Positions 8,745 through 19,071 of a DNA stretch of 64,000 nucleotides are shown here, piece after piece (the first letter of the stretch is position 1; the number at the start of each line of letters is the position of its first letter). Position numbers and translations under genes: made by a program. This DNA is from Vibrio chagasii (GTDB lineage: Bacteria > Pseudomonadota > Gammaproteobacteria > Enterobacterales > Vibrionaceae), in contig NZ_AP025465.1 in NCBI RefSeq assembly GCF_024347355.1, forward strand, positions 2,480,001-2,544,000. Direction: 5' to 3'. The notes below the pieces were generated by a model. The model did no database searches. It worked only from the letters and a program-made list of their open reading frames with translations, and was not told the DNA's origin.

Positions 8745-8964
8745 GACAAACCTTTTTAATTGATTATGACTACAAAACTCTCACATGCGAGATCAATAGT
8801 TTATGTTAGGGAAATATTGGGAACAAAACGTCCATTTGACAACAAGATTACTTGCTGTGCTTGATTTGGGAATATAACATGATAAACCTAGTTTCAGGCA
8901 ATGCCCTTTATTTTATTAATAAAGAAATTGTACCAATTCGCTATTGAGGTCCTGTAGTTTTTCG

Positions 8965-9627
8965 ATGTCTAGTAACCCAGATCTAAAAGGTAGCAGCTTT
9001 ACGCTATCTGTTTTGCACTTATCCGATGATCAAGTCGAAAATGCAGTCTCTTTTCTTCAAGAGAAGGTAGACCAAGCACCCACTTTTTTTGCTGCCGCAC
9101 CTGTGGTTATCAACATCAGCAAAGTGGCTGGCGATATCGACTTCGTAAAGCTAAAAGATGGTATCTCTCAAGCGGGTATGATTCCGGTTGGCGTCGCTGG
9201 CTGTTCTGACAAACGCATGCAGAACCTTGCTAGAGAAGCTGGCTTTGCGGTCATGACGGCTAGTAAATCACCATCGCAAGCACCTGCAAAAATGGCGCCT
9301 ATTAAAGTAATTAGAACCCCGATTCGTTCTGGGCAGCAGGTATACGCAAAAGATGGCGACCTATTAATCCTAAGCCACGTAAGTGCAGGTGCAGAAGTGA
9401 TTGCCGACGGCAGCATCCATATTCATGGCACATTACGCGGCCGTGCGATTGCCGGTGCAAGTGGTCAAACTGAAGCAAAAATAATTTGTAATGATTTACA
9501 AGCCGAGCTGGTTTCTATTGCAGGAAATTACTGGCTCAGCGATCAAATTGAAAGCGAGTACTGGCAGAAGAAAACCATGTTTAGTATGGCAAACGATGTA
9601 TTACACGTTGACGTCCTCGCAATATAA
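8965..9627 (+). CDS. minC: Septum site-determining protein MinC
   Basis: MinC blocks FtsZ assembly away from mid-cell when recruited to the membrane by MinD. The 220 residues (from ATG 8965) have the N-terminal inhibitory domain (residues 1-105) and, after a linker rich in Ala and Pro, the right-handed beta-helix dimerisation and MinD-binding domain (residues about 120-220, with [19 protein letters not shown] and [13 protein letters not shown]). A TTG-initiated extension of seven codons is possible, but ATG 8965 matches the family start. It is the first gene of minCDE and divergent from ycgL. Confidence 0.97.
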   Translation: MSSNPDLKGSSFTLSVLHLSDDQVENAVSFLQEKVDQAPTFFAAAPVVINISKVAGDIDFVKLKDGISQAGMIPVGVAGCSDKRMQNLAREAGFAVMTASKSPSQAPAKMAPIKVIRTPIRSGQQVYAKDGDLLILSHVSAGAEVIADGSIHIHGTLRGRAIAGASGQTEAKIICNDLQAELVSIAGNYWLSDQIESEYWQKKTMFSMANDVLHVDVLAI

Positions 9628-9648
9628 GAGAAATAAAAGGAAAAAATA

Positions 9649-10461
9649 ATGGCACGCATTATCGTTGTAACGTCAGGTAAAGGCGGGGTAGGAAAAACGA
9701 CCTCTAGTGCAGCTATTGCCTCTGGTCTGGCTCTAAAAGGAAAGAAAACCGCAGTTATCGACTTTGATATCGGTCTGCGTAACCTTGATTTAATCATGGG
9801 TTGTGAGCGTCGTGTTGTTTACGACTTCGTTAACGTTATCAATGGTGAAGCAACGCTTAACCAAGCGATGATCAAAGATAAACGCACAGAAAACCTATTC
9901 ATTCTCCCTGCTTCTCAAACTCGTGATAAAGATGCACTAACCAAAGACGGTGTTCGTCGCGTATTTGATGAACTGGATGAGATGGGCTTTGATTTCATCA
10001 TCTGTGATTCTCCAGCGGGTATCGAGCAAGGTGCTCTGATGGCGCTGTACTTTGCTGATGAAGCGATTGTAACGACTAACCCTGAAGTCTCTTCAGTACG
10101 CGACTCAGACCGTATTCTAGGTATTCTTGACTCTAAATCTCGTCGTTCAGAGGACGGCTTGGAGCCTGTGAAAACTCACCTTCTACTGACTCGCTACAAC
10201 CCTGCTCGCGTAAATCAAGGCGAGATGCTGAGTGTGGAAGATGTTGAAGAGATCCTACACATTTCTCTACTGGGCGTAATCCCTGAGAGCCAAGCGGTAC
10301 TGAACGCATCGAACAAAGGTGTTCCAGTGATCTTTGACGAAGCAACCGACGCAGGTATGGCTTACAATGATACTGTAGAACGACTACTAGGTAGCCAAGT
10401 TGACTTCCGCTTCTTAACGGAACAGAAGAAAGGCATCTTCAAACGACTGTTCGGGGGCTAA
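9649..10461 (+). CDS. minD: Septum site-determining ATPase MinD
   Basis: MinD is a deviant Walker-A ATPase that binds the membrane in its ATP form, recruits MinC and is released by MinE, giving pole-to-pole oscillation. The 270 residues contain SGKGGVGKTT at 10-19, FDIGLRNLDLIMGCERR at about 40-56 and ICDSPAGIE near 120. The C-terminal amphipathic helix KKGIFKRLFGG is the membrane-targeting sequence. It lies 21 bases after minC with a GGAAA site, and six bases before minE. Confidence 0.98.
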   Translation: MARIIVVTSGKGGVGKTTSSAAIASGLALKGKKTAVIDFDIGLRNLDLIMGCERRVVYDFVNVINGEATLNQAMIKDKRTENLFILPASQTRDKDALTKDGVRRVFDELDEMGFDFIICDSPAGIEQGALMALYFADEAIVTTNPEVSSVRDSDRILGILDSKSRRSEDGLEPVKTHLLLTRYNPARVNQGEMLSVEDVEEILHISLLGVIPESQAVLNASNKGVPVIFDEATDAGMAYNDTVERLLGSQVDFRFLTEQKKGIFKRLFGG

Positions 10462-10467
10462 TGCGCA

Positions 10468-10731
10468 ATGTCATTACTAGAGTTTTTCAGACCACAGAAG
10501 AAGACCACTGCAAACCTAGCCAAAGAACGTTTGCAGATCATTGTTGCTGAACGCCGTAGCCATGACGACCCAGCGCCGTCTTACCTGCCGCAACTAAAAG
10601 AAGACATCTTGAAGTGTATTGCTAAGTACGTAGAAGTGGATCCATCAATGGTTGACCTTACGTTCGAACACAAAGATGACGATATCTCAGTATTAGAGCT
10701 GAACGTTAAACTGCCCGAAGACGATAAGTAA
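10468..10731 (+). CDS. minE: Cell division topological specificity factor MinE
   Basis: MinE stimulates MinD ATPase and sets the position of the Min system. The 87 residues carry the N-terminal membrane-targeting segment [13 protein letters not shown], the MinD-interacting helix/strand [16 protein letters not shown], and the C-terminal dimerisation domain with [17 protein letters not shown]. It is the last gene of minCDE and is followed by a strong terminator. Confidence 0.98.
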   Translation: MSLLEFFRPQKKTTANLAKERLQIIVAERRSHDDPAPSYLPQLKEDILKCIAKYVEVDPSMVDLTFEHKDDDISVLELNVKLPEDDK

Positions 10732-10760
10732 TCATCACTATCTCGTCAGCAGATTGAATA

Positions 10761-10788
10761 AAAAAGAGAGCCTAGGCTCTCTTTTTTG
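10761..10788. terminator. Two-way terminator between minE and rnd
   Basis: AAAAAAGAGAGCC pairs with GGCTCTCTTTTTT, giving U tracts in both directions. It serves minE on the plus strand and rnd on the minus strand. Confidence 0.92.
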
Positions 10789-10817
10789 TGTCTGCGTTTT
10801 GTTCTTAAACAGTTTGG

Positions 10818-11948
10818 CTATTTGATTGCTTTATTCAGCCTCTCGCCAACCAGCTCTATACGCCAACCTTGCATCACATCCGGCAGTTTTTCTGGATTAC
10901 GATCGTGCTTCCAAACCCAACTCAACATTTGGTTTAGTTGCTTCTTCGATGCCAAAAATTCAGTCACTAGGCCACTGTGTTGCGAAGCGGTTTTCACTTG
11001 ATCTTTCAACACTTTAAAGACTTGCTTATAGCCCGGGTAGTCCATCAAGCGTTCAACTGGTGCTGGGTACTCTTCTTCTGGCGTGTGTTCCGCTAACTTA
11101 ACGATTGAGCTGATCTTCGCGCCATGACGACGTACAGAGCGGAAATCAAAACCTTCCTCTTCCATACGCTTCGGATTCTTAATCGCAAAACGCGCGACAG
11201 CCCAAAGATCTTGTTCTTTAAAGATAAAGTTCAATGCGAGATCGCGCTTAATCGCTTCTTTCAAACGCCATGTTGCAAGTGGTCTCAAGATAGCAAGTTG
11301 CTGTGGCTTAAGTTGCCATGCACCTTTGATATCAAGGTAAGCCGTATCTGGATTTACTTTACGGATACGCTTCGCCACCTGTAGATCAGACTCTTGTTGC
11401 GCCGCTTCCCACCAGCCTGCTTCCATCACTTTCTCAAGAAGCTTATTGTACATAGGCATTAAGTAATGAACGTCTGCTGCCGCGTAGTCGAGTTGCTTTT
11501 GAGAAAGCGGACGCGCCAGCCAATCAGTGCGAGATTCACTCTTATCTAAATCCACACCAACAAACTCTGAAACCAAAGCAGCAAAGCCCGTTGATAAGCC
11601 ATGTCCTAAGAACGCCGCCATGATTTGAGTATCGACCATTGGGGTTGGTGTACAATCAAATGCGTTCTGGAATACTTCTAAATCTTCACCGCATGCGTGT
11701 AGCACTTTCAGTACTGAAGCGTCTTTCAATAACCCAACGAACGGTGTCATTTCATCAAGAGCAATAGGGTCAATCAGAGACAGCGTTTCACCGTCAAATA
11801 ACTGAATCAAGCCTAATTGAGGGTAATAGGTTCTTGTACGAACAAACTCCGTATCAAGCATAACGACATCGGCTTCACGTGCTTGTTGGCAAACTCGCTC
11901 AAGGTCTTTCAATTGGGTAATGATTTGATAATCCACAAAAACTCTCAC
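10818..11948 (-). CDS. rnd: Ribonuclease D
   Basis: RNase D is a 3'-5' exoribonuclease that helps mature tRNA 3' ends. The 376 residues have the DEDDy exonuclease core: MLDTEFVRTRTYYPQLGLIQ (first Asp/Glu near residues 32-34), HACGEDLEVF and DYAAADVHYLMPMY with the final Asp and Tyr. Two HRDC-like helical domains follow (about 210-376). The start is GTG 11948, with no better ATG nearby. It lies directly downstream of the fadD terminator, as in E. coli where rnd follows fadD. Confidence 0.96.
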   Translation of the reverse strand: MRVFVDYQIITQLKDLERVCQQAREADVVMLDTEFVRTRTYYPQLGLIQLFDGETLSLIDPIALDEMTPFVGLLKDASVLKVLHACGEDLEVFQNAFDCTPTPMVDTQIMAAFLGHGLSTGFAALVSEFVGVDLDKSESRTDWLARPLSQKQLDYAAADVHYLMPMYNKLLEKVMEAGWWEAAQQESDLQVAKRIRKVNPDTAYLDIKGAWQLKPQQLAILRPLATWRLKEAIKRDLALNFIFKEQDLWAVARFAIKNPKRMEEEGFDFRSVRRHGAKISSIVKLAEHTPEEEYPAPVERLMDYPGYKQVFKVLKDQVKTASQHSGLVTEFLASKKQLNQMLSWVWKHDRNPEKLPDVMQGWRIELVGERLNKAIK

Positions 11949-11976
11949 TGGTTTCTATTTGATCGCCGGATACAAA

Positions 11977-12000
11977 AATGCCGACATTAACTGTCGGCAT
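11977..12000 (-). terminator. fadD terminator
   Basis: ATGCCGACA pairs with TGTCGGCAT. On the minus strand it is followed by TTTTG. It separates fadD from rnd, 30 bases before the rnd start, so rnd would need its own promoter or read-through. Confidence 0.8.
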
Positions 12001-12067
12001 TCTAACACCATTTTACCACGCCCGCTTAGATTAAGCGTTTCAATGATTTCAGGCGAAACTGTGCTTG

Positions 12068-13762
12068 TTACTCACTTGCGCGTTTAGCAAGTTCTGCATC
12101 GTTCTCTTCACGTAATACGCGACGTAAGATCTTACCTACGTTGGTCTTTGGAAGATCTTCTCTAAACTCAACCAGTTTAGGCACTTTGTAACCCGTTAGG
12201 TGTTCACGACAGTGCGCGATAATGTCTTCTTTGGTTAGGCTAGGATCACGCTTAACCACATAGATCTTAACCAGTTCACCAGACACTTCGTGAGGTTGAC
12301 CAATCGCTGCTACTTCTAGCACTTGACCATGCAGTGCAACGACATCTTCAATCTCATTCGGGTAAACGTTAAAGCCAGACACAAGAATCATGTCTTTCTT
12401 ACGGTCAACAATGTGCAGTAAACCTTCGTCATCAAACTTAACAATGTCACCCGTCGATAACCAACCGTCTTGGTCAATCACTTCTTTGGTCGCTTCTGGA
12501 CGTTGCCAGTAACCTTGCATCACTTGAGGACCACGAACTTGCAGCTCACCCACTTGATCATTAGCAACCACGTTACCTTCATCATCAATGATACGAACAT
12601 CGGTTGAAGGTACCGGTAAACCGATAGCACCCGTGTAATCTTTTAGGTCATATGGGTTACCCGTTACCAGCGGTGAACACTCGGTTAAACCATAACCTTC
12701 TAACAGGTGGATACCTGTCACTTTCTTCCATTGTTCAGCAACAGCGCGTTGAACCGCCATACCACCACCAACAGATAGGCGTAGGTTACTGAAGTCTAAT
12801 TCGTGGAAATCTTCGTTGTTTACTAACGCATTGAACAGTGTGTTTACACCAGTAATTGCGGTAAACGGAACCTTTTGCAGCTCTTTGATGAAACCAGGAA
12901 TATCACGAGGGTTAGTGATAAGAAGGTTACGACCACCCATTTCTACGAACAGCAAGCAGTTTACTGTCAGTGCAAATACGTGATACAGCGGCAATGCTGT
13001 TACCACTAGCTCTCGGCCTTCATGCAGAACCGGACCATACGCCCCTTTCGCTTGAAGTACGTTCGCGATCATATTGCGATGCGTTAGGATTGCACCCTTC
13101 GCAACACCCGTAGTACCACCAGTGTACTGAAGGAATGCAATATCATCCCCAGTCATAAATGGTTTTACATACTGAAGGCGACGACCTTTATGCAGCGCTT
13201 TTCTGAACGAGATAGCACCCGGTAGATCATACTTAGGCACCATACCTTTCACGTATTTCACGACGAAATCGACAATAGTACCTTTTGCACGAGGTAGCAT
13301 TTGACCAAGACTAGTCAGTACTACGTGCTTCACAGGAGTGTTGTCGACCACTTTCTCAAGCGTACTCGCGAAATTCGAAACGATAACAATCGCCTTTGCA
13401 CCTGAATCGTTCAGTTGGTGCTCTAGCTCACGAGGTGTGTACAGTGGGTTGACGTTCACTGCAATCATACCAGCGCGCAATACACCAAAGAGTGCAATTG
13501 GGTATTGCAGCAAGTTTGGCATCATCAGTGCAACGCGATCACCCTTCTTGAGCTTCAAATCATTCTGCAGGTAAGCAGCAAAAGCACGACTGCGCTCTTC
13601 AAGCTTACGGAATGTCATTACTGAGCCCATGTTCTCAAAAGCAGGTTGGTCTGCGTATTTCTGTACAGACTGCTCGAACATTTCGATAAGAGATGGGTAT
13701 TGATCTGGGTTGATCGTTTCTGGTACGTCACTTGGATAACGTGAAAGCCAAGGTTTATCCAC
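12068..13762 (-). CDS. fadD: Long-chain fatty acid-CoA ligase
   Basis: FadD activates exogenous long-chain fatty acids to acyl-CoA with ATP at the inner membrane, the entry step to beta-oxidation and to FadR regulation. The 564 residues match E. coli FadD in length (561). The AMP-binding motif [18 protein letters not shown] is near residue 215. Also visible are [12 protein letters not shown] near 355, [16 protein letters not shown] and the fatty-acyl-CoA synthetase signature through [20 protein letters not shown] near 455, and a C-terminal lysine in TNVGKILRR. The start is a GTG at 13762 with GAGGAG eight bases upstream. The order with hydrolase, slp, tsaB and yoaA is conserved. Confidence 0.97.
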   Translation of the reverse strand: MDKPWLSRYPSDVPETINPDQYPSLIEMFEQSVQKYADQPAFENMGSVMTFRKLEERSRAFAAYLQNDLKLKKGDRVALMMPNLLQYPIALFGVLRAGMIAVNVNPLYTPRELEHQLNDSGAKAIVIVSNFASTLEKVVDNTPVKHVVLTSLGQMLPRAKGTIVDFVVKYVKGMVPKYDLPGAISFRKALHKGRRLQYVKPFMTGDDIAFLQYTGGTTGVAKGAILTHRNMIANVLQAKGAYGPVLHEGRELVVTALPLYHVFALTVNCLLFVEMGGRNLLITNPRDIPGFIKELQKVPFTAITGVNTLFNALVNNEDFHELDFSNLRLSVGGGMAVQRAVAEQWKKVTGIHLLEGYGLTECSPLVTGNPYDLKDYTGAIGLPVPSTDVRIIDDEGNVVANDQVGELQVRGPQVMQGYWQRPEATKEVIDQDGWLSTGDIVKFDDEGLLHIVDRKKDMILVSGFNVYPNEIEDVVALHGQVLEVAAIGQPHEVSGELVKIYVVKRDPSLTKEDIIAHCREHLTGYKVPKLVEFREDLPKTNVGKILRRVLREENDAELAKRASE

Positions 13763-13867
13763 TATGTTACTCCTCGTTTATCAGCTGACGACTGCTTCGC
13801 CGCTTTTATCATTACGGTATTACAGCACAGCTTTAGTGCATGAGCACTAAAAGGCTCAAACACTTGT

Positions 13868-14719
13868 TTAAATTTTGTTAACTAAACCAAGAATTAGCTC
13901 TGAAACTAGCTCTGGGCTCTCTAAATGACAATGATGTCCGCCGGGAACAGTCTCGATTTTTAGAGGACTATGGGCTGATTTGTAGCGATTATGCTGCAAA
14001 TGTCTAAATCCATCATTGCCTAATATTATGAGTTGAGGGCATTCAATAGCCGCCATAATCGCTTCTGCGTGCGCCTGTGACATTCGATATAAAGAGTCAC
14101 ATTTTAGATTAGGGTCGCATCGCCATTGCCAGGAGTCGTCTAACTCGGCAATCCCTCGTTCTACAATAGGAGCAATGAGTTCGGCATTGATTTGATTGGC
14201 GTGTGCTCTCAGCTTAATAGCATCCTCTAGGCTTGCTAAAGGACGTGAAGGCTTTCTCCGCTGTCGAAGACGACTGAGTACCCCATCTCTTAGACGAGAG
14301 ACCGTTTCTTGGGGAGCTTCAGAAAGAGGTCCGTGACCTTCAATTTGAATTAATCCTGACACCTTTTCAGGAAAGGCGGCACTATAGCAACTTGCTATCA
14401 ATGCACCAAGTGAATGTCCTACTAGCACCAGTCTGTTTGGCGATAATTTAGTCACAATCTGATGTAAATCATCGATATAGTCATGAAATGGGTAGTAACT
14501 TCCCGACTTATGCGACGAAAGACCATGACCAAAGAGGTCAATCGCAATCAGATGACAATCAGGTAGTCTGGTTTGTAGGTTGGCAATAACAGAAGAAAAA
14601 CTCGCAGAATTATCTAACCACCCATGAATAAAAACGACCGTCGTAACGGTCGTTTCTGAATTGCCCATCTGCTGTGTGGCAAGCGTCCCGCTCGCAAGGG
14701 AGTATGACTTTTCAATCAT
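13868..14719 (-). CDS. Alpha/beta-fold hydrolase
   Basis: This is a 283-residue cytoplasmic hydrolase. The family core is clear: VVFIHGWLDNSASFSSV (oxyanion HGW), AIDLFGHGLS, and the nucleophile elbow LVGHSLGALIAS with Ser near residue 98. The final His is in VPGGHHCHLE near residue 268. The Asp of the triad is probably in LGNDGFRH. The substrate is unknown, though its position just upstream of fadD suggests an ester or lipid. Two starts are possible: ATG 14731, or ATG 14719 (preferred, with GAG seven bases upstream). Confidence 0.88.
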   Translation of the reverse strand: MIEKSYSLASGTLATQQMGNSETTVTTVVFIHGWLDNSASFSSVIANLQTRLPDCHLIAIDLFGHGLSSHKSGSYYPFHDYIDDLHQIVTKLSPNRLVLVGHSLGALIASCYSAAFPEKVSGLIQIEGHGPLSEAPQETVSRLRDGVLSRLRQRRKPSRPLASLEDAIKLRAHANQINAELIAPIVERGIAELDDSWQWRCDPNLKCDSLYRMSQAHAEAIMAAIECPQLIILGNDGFRHLQHNRYKSAHSPLKIETVPGGHHCHLESPELVSELILGLVNKI

Positions 14720-14768
14720 CAAACATCTCATTCCATCTGACTGTACAATCTAGGCCTAGCAAAGTGAG

Positions 14769-15329
14769 CTACTCTACGTCCTGTATAACTCGACCGTGCC
14801 TTGGCATAGTTTGGAAGCTACGGCAATGTAGGCTTCTGCACGAATAGTAGGTTGGTGCGAAATCGTTAACAACGACACGTTCCGTAATGTTCCACAGTCG
14901 TTGGTTATCTACCTTCATCACTGGGAAGGTGTAAGGGTACTCGCCGATTTTACCATCTTCACTACCGTCTGATTGACCAACTAGCGTAATCAAACGGCCT
15001 TCAGCAAAGCTTAACGGCTCAACGTATCCTTCAATATAACCAACAAAGCGCCCACTCGGTTCGGCATCGAGATCTGGCTTACCATTGCTTGAAATTGGCA
15101 TGTTAGCAACTTCAATTCGAGTTCTGTCTTTTAAGTTTGTCACTTTAGAAATGACGCCGCCTAACCGAACACTTTTCGCATCCGGCAGTTGGTCGACCCA
15201 TTGCTGGTAGTCGCTGATAACAGGCTCTGATTTTGCTTCAAGCTCACTAGGAAGTGATGAACACCCTGCAAGCACCAAGATACCAATAGAAAGGGCAATT
15301 AAGCGTATTTTAGATAAGTAATTAGACAT
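14769..15329 (-). CDS. Slp-family outer-membrane lipoprotein (YeaY-like)
   Basis: A lipoprotein signal is visible (IRLIALSIGILVLAGCSS, lipobox LAGC with Cys 23). The remaining 163 residues resemble the Slp/YeaY family (VRLGGVISKVTNLKDRTRIE and FVGYIEGYVEP, an OB-like fold). Residue 24-25 is SS, so no Asp+2 retention signal, consistent with sorting to the outer membrane. E. coli has yeaY in the same place between tsaB and fadD. Function in the envelope is unknown. Confidence 0.9.
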   Translation of the reverse strand: MSNYLSKIRLIALSIGILVLAGCSSLPSELEAKSEPVISDYQQWVDQLPDAKSVRLGGVISKVTNLKDRTRIEVANMPISSNGKPDLDAEPSGRFVGYIEGYVEPLSFAEGRLITLVGQSDGSEDGKIGEYPYTFPVMKVDNQRLWNITERVVVNDFAPTYYSCRSLHCRSFQTMPRHGRVIQDVE

Positions 15330-15364
15330 GGTTCTGGTCCTTCAACAGGCATTAATAAAACGCT

Positions 15365-15670
15365 TTAGATGTAAATATCGACACCGATGAGCTTTGCAAG
15401 TTCTTCTTTTTTCGCCTGGTTCATTACATCCATGTATTCTTCCATAGCCTTACGTCCTCGGCCTTCTGGAAGATCATACTGGATTTGAGCCTTGTGTAGC
15501 TCAGACTCTTTAACTTGACGAATAGAATGAGAGACAGCATTGGCCACTTTGGTTGGTTGCCCAACCGCAGTGCTAGCATCAGATTTTTTTGCCTGCTCCT
15601 TCTTTTTAACTCGATTCGGCTTAGACGTATTGCCTATCGAAGAAGGAGGTAAGTTATTAATTGATACCAT
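15365..15670 (-). CDS. Conserved hypothetical protein
   Basis: This is a 101-residue hydrophilic protein. The N-terminal half (1-45) is lysine and serine rich and probably disordered. The C-terminal half (about 50-101) looks helical and conserved, ending EELAKLIGVDIYI. There is no signal peptide. It lies between tsaB and the Slp lipoprotein genes, on the same strand. I do not recognise a named family. The ATG at 15670 has no strong ribosome-binding site, but the frame is open and codon use looks normal. Confidence 0.7.
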   Translation of the reverse strand: MVSINNLPPSSIGNTSKPNRVKKKEQAKKSDASTAVGQPTKVANAVSHSIRQVKESELHKAQIQYDLPEGRGRKAMEEYMDVMNQAKKEELAKLIGVDIYI

Positions 15671-15743
15671 GACTAAATATCTGCCCTCTCAAATCTAAAT
15701 AATACGCATTTAGATCTAACTTGCATCAGAACCTTGTAAAAAA

Positions 15744-16445
15744 TTACTCGCGACCTGGCAGCTTCTTCCACGTCACTTTATCACGCAGATAAACTGGCTC
15801 AGACTCTTCCGCAGCAACCGCTTTACCCTCTGCATAAGCGAATTGAGCTAGGAACGCCATATCTTGAGCTTCTGGGAATAGCACTTCACACGCTTTGGTG
15901 TTGATCGCGAGTGTATCCATATGCTCGGCGTAAGCTTCCCAACCAGTACCCACTTTTGCCCATGTTTCAGAGTCAGCTTCAAGCTGCGCAGCCAATTCAC
16001 TTGGCGGTGTAACACACTCAGCATCAACCGCAGTCCAACGACCGTCTTGTTCACGGCTGTAACGAGCCCAGTAAACTTCACTCATACGCGCATCAATAGC
16101 GGTTGCTACATGAGTTTCACCAAATTTACGGTAGCTGCCTTGCGCCATCGCTGCCAATGTAGAGACACCGATCATTGGTAAATCTGCACCAAAAGCCAAG
16201 CCTTGAGCAATACCAATACCAATACGTACGCCCGTGAAACTGCCTGGGCCTTGACCAAACGCGATAGCATCAATATCGGTTAAAGCGATATTCGCTTCTT
16301 TCAGTACTTCATCAACCATAGGTAGAATTTTTTTCGTATGGTCTCGAGGTGCCTCTTCGCTACGAGCGAACACCTGGTCACCAATTACTAATGCAACTGA
16401 ACAGTTTTCAGTTGCGGTATCTACTGCAAGAATTTTCGCGCTCAT
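15744..16445 (-). CDS. tsaB: tRNA t6A37 synthesis protein TsaB
   Basis: TsaB (YeaZ) is the scaffold partner of TsaD and TsaE in making threonylcarbamoyl-adenosine at position 37 of ANN-decoding tRNAs. The 233 residues open with [16 protein letters not shown] and continue with [20 protein letters not shown] near residue 65, as in E. coli (231 residues). It has the ASKHA fold but lacks the metal site of TsaD. It is co-oriented with yoaA (59-base gap), as in E. coli. Confidence 0.96.
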   Translation of the reverse strand: MSAKILAVDTATENCSVALVIGDQVFARSEEAPRDHTKKILPMVDEVLKEANIALTDIDAIAFGQGPGSFTGVRIGIGIAQGLAFGADLPMIGVSTLAAMAQGSYRKFGETHVATAIDARMSEVYWARYSREQDGRWTAVDAECVTPPSELAAQLEADSETWAKVGTGWEAYAEHMDTLAINTKACEVLFPEAQDMAFLAQFAYAEGKAVAAEESEPVYLRDKVTWKKLPGRE

Positions 16446-16504
16446 TTGTGTCTCAAATATTCGTTATCTAATCTAAAAATAATGGCTAAGCTCAACAATG
16501 CCAG

Positions 16505-18433
16505 TTACTCGGCAGCGGTTGAATGGTCTTTAGCTAAGAATTCTTTAATGACCCCTAAGTCACGTGTACGAGGGATAGGCGGTAAACTCGCCAAAAAAAT
16601 GCCACCGTAATCGCGAGTCACCAATCGGTTATCGCAAATAATCAAAGCACCATTATCACGCTTATCACGTATCAATCGGCCGACACCTTGTTTCAAGGTA
16701 ATCACAGCGTCTGGCAACTGTACTTGTGCAAAAGGATCACCCCCTTTTAACTTACAGTCCTCAATGCGAGCCTTAAGTAAAGGGTCATCAGGGGCTGTAA
16801 AGGGTAATTTATCGATGATAACACAGCTTAATGCATCGCCCCTAACATCTATCCCCTCCCAGAAAGCGCCTGTCGCCACCAGCAAGGCATTACCCAATTC
16901 CATGAACTCGGCTAAGGTTTTTTGCTTACTTGTCTCACCTTGCAATAGAACTGGAACCGTCAGGGTTTCTCGGAATCGCTCGCCCAACTCTTTCATCATG
17001 CTGTGTGAGGTGCACAGAAAGAAACAGCGGCCTTGGTTTTGCTCAATTACCGGTGTCAGCATACGAACCAGTTTATCGGCTAAGCCCGGGCTATTCGGTT
17101 CTGGAAGATAACGAGGCACACATAAACGTGCTTGATTCGGATAATCGAATGGGCTCGGCAGTGAAAACTGAGCCGAGGGCTTTAAGCCTAGTCGCGAAGT
17201 GAAGTGGTCGAAATCGTCCGATACCGCCAAGGTTGCTGAGGTAAACACCCAAGCGCCCGGCTTCAGCTCAATCTGCTCGTGAAATTTGTCAGCAACTGAA
17301 AGCGGCGTAATGTGCAAAGCAAAATGGCGCGGTGTTGTGTCATACCAATACGAATAACCCGTAATCGACACATCACATACACGTTCAATACGTGACTTAA
17401 TCATGTTTGCACGCTCGAAAGCGGTATCCAATAGTTGGCTTCGCCCGAGTGCTAATTTCAATACATCTACAGCCAGTTGCAATGCATCTTGCAGGCGAAC
17501 AAGTTCTCGTGCAATTGACTCAGATTTTAAGGCCTCACGCCAATTACCACGAAACCCCGTATCACCGAGCGCGATTCTTAAATCAGATGAGGACTGAACC
17601 AGCCTGTCACCGACCTTTTGTAACTGACGCATGTCTTTCGCTTCGGTGCGATAGCCAATCTCAATGTCTTTGGCGAGCTCGTGAATTTGTCTACTCGATA
17701 CAGACTGACCAAAATATTGGCTTGCAATGTCAGGAAGTTGATGCGCTTCATCGAAGATAAACACACCTGCCTCTGGGATAAGCTCACCGAATCCGGTCTC
17801 TTTAATCGCGAGATCGGCTAGGAAAAGGTGATGGTTTACTACGACCACATCGGAATCCATCGCTTTTTTACGCGCTTTAAGTACAAAGCAATCAGTATAA
17901 CTTGGACACTCTTTGCCTAAACAATTGTCGTTGGTCGAGGTAATCGTTGGGATTACTGGGCTATCTTCAGCAATATCATCACAATCACCCAAATCACCGG
18001 TTTGCGTGGATGACGACCAGCTACGAACTTTGACTAACTGAGCGAGTAGCGTTGGATCTGTATGAGTGCCATGACTTTCGATCATTTGGCGGCTCAACCT
18101 ATCCAAACATAAATAGTTTGAACGGCCCTTGAGCAGGGCAACTTGACCATGAAAACCAAGGGCATCGGTCATCAAAGGCAGATCACGGTGGAACAGCTGT
18201 TCCTGAAGGTTTTTAGACCCCGTACTAATAATGGTTTTCTTGCCACTAAGCAGTGCCGGTACAAGATAAGCAAATGTCTTACCGGTACCCGTCCCTGCTT
18301 CTACCACCAATTGGCTCTGTTGCTGAATGGCCTGTGAAACTGCTTCAGCCATGTCTAACTGAGCTTGTCTTGGTTGAAAGCCTGGGATTGCTTTACCCAG
18401 TGCGCCATCAGCAGAAAACGTTTTAGATATCAT
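16505..18433 (-). CDS. yoaA: DinG-family ATP-dependent helicase YoaA
   Basis: This is a 642-residue superfamily 2 helicase of the XPD/DinG type (E. coli YoaA 636). It has Walker A VVEAGTGTGKTFAYLVPALL near residue 45, DEAH in FIFDEAHQLPDIA near 220, and motif VI GVGRLIRDKRDNG near 595. The region CDDIAE...CLGKECPSYTDCF contains the four cysteines expected for the 4Fe-4S cluster. E. coli YoaA works with HolC to remove replication blocks. It is the first gene of the apparent yoaA-tsaB-slp group. Confidence 0.95.
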   Translation of the reverse strand: MISKTFSADGALGKAIPGFQPRQAQLDMAEAVSQAIQQQSQLVVEAGTGTGKTFAYLVPALLSGKKTIISTGSKNLQEQLFHRDLPLMTDALGFHGQVALLKGRSNYLCLDRLSRQMIESHGTHTDPTLLAQLVKVRSWSSSTQTGDLGDCDDIAEDSPVIPTITSTNDNCLGKECPSYTDCFVLKARKKAMDSDVVVVNHHLFLADLAIKETGFGELIPEAGVFIFDEAHQLPDIASQYFGQSVSSRQIHELAKDIEIGYRTEAKDMRQLQKVGDRLVQSSSDLRIALGDTGFRGNWREALKSESIARELVRLQDALQLAVDVLKLALGRSQLLDTAFERANMIKSRIERVCDVSITGYSYWYDTTPRHFALHITPLSVADKFHEQIELKPGAWVFTSATLAVSDDFDHFTSRLGLKPSAQFSLPSPFDYPNQARLCVPRYLPEPNSPGLADKLVRMLTPVIEQNQGRCFFLCTSHSMMKELGERFRETLTVPVLLQGETSKQKTLAEFMELGNALLVATGAFWEGIDVRGDALSCVIIDKLPFTAPDDPLLKARIEDCKLKGGDPFAQVQLPDAVITLKQGVGRLIRDKRDNGALIICDNRLVTRDYGGIFLASLPPIPRTRDLGVIKEFLAKDHSTAAE

Positions 18434-18594
18434 AGAGTACGAAGTTTAGAAAAAGTGAAGGCGAATTATGGCAGGTTTAGTGAGCCGGCGCGAATCAAGA
18501 ATGACTTCGCACCGGAGGTGTCTGGGTTGTTTCAAATGATTTAGAGAACAGAAATGAAAATCGAGATTGCTATTTTAGCTTAAAGGTTAATTGC

Positions 18595-18795
18595 TTATTT
18601 TCGATTGAGATAACGAGATAGCCAAGGAGCACCCTCAAATTCATTATCATTTGGCTGTATCGCTTTTACTGCATCGCTTGGCGGGGTTTTGCTTTCCCAC
18701 ATTTCATCGAGAACATTTCCATCTAGCTCTGTGCTGCCAGCCAATGAACTCACGCGTTTGCAGTACAGTTTTTTTGCTAGTAACTCTTTATCCAT
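18595..18795 (-). CDS. Small hypothetical protein with a strong ribosome-binding site
   Basis: This is a 66-residue frame starting MDKELLAKKLYCKRVSSLAG and ending EFEGAPWLSRYLNRK. ATG 18795 is preceded by AGAGGTGAT at good spacing. A GTG three codons earlier overlaps that site and is less likely. The protein is acidic and contains no signal peptide or membrane segment. It stands alone between yoaA and purU. I do not recognise a family. The strong initiation site makes a real gene likely. Confidence 0.62.
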   Translation of the reverse strand: MDKELLAKKLYCKRVSSLAGSTELDGNVLDEMWESKTPPSDAVKAIQPNDNEFEGAPWLSRYLNRK

Positions 18796-19071
18796 AAGTA
18801 TCACCTCTATTTTTGGCCAAGGCGAAAATGCCCCGGTTGAAGCTCAAATGCGTACTACGGTCAAAACTTTAAAAATGAAGCTTCTGCCTGTTTTGCTATC
18901 TGAAAACTGATATTTCGACATCAAACAATTTATCAAAGCGATAAATGAGCAGCAGAATTTGTTGAAACCAAATTGATAATAGATTAATTATAACGGTGAT
19001 ATTGCAGCTCAGTTCACCGTTCGACGGCCTGTATTTAATTTGAAGAATAAAAAATATTTCATGGAAGTAAG

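Noticed and set aside
13763..13867. FadR operator before fadD
   Set aside because: Only a weak partial match is visible, not enough to report.
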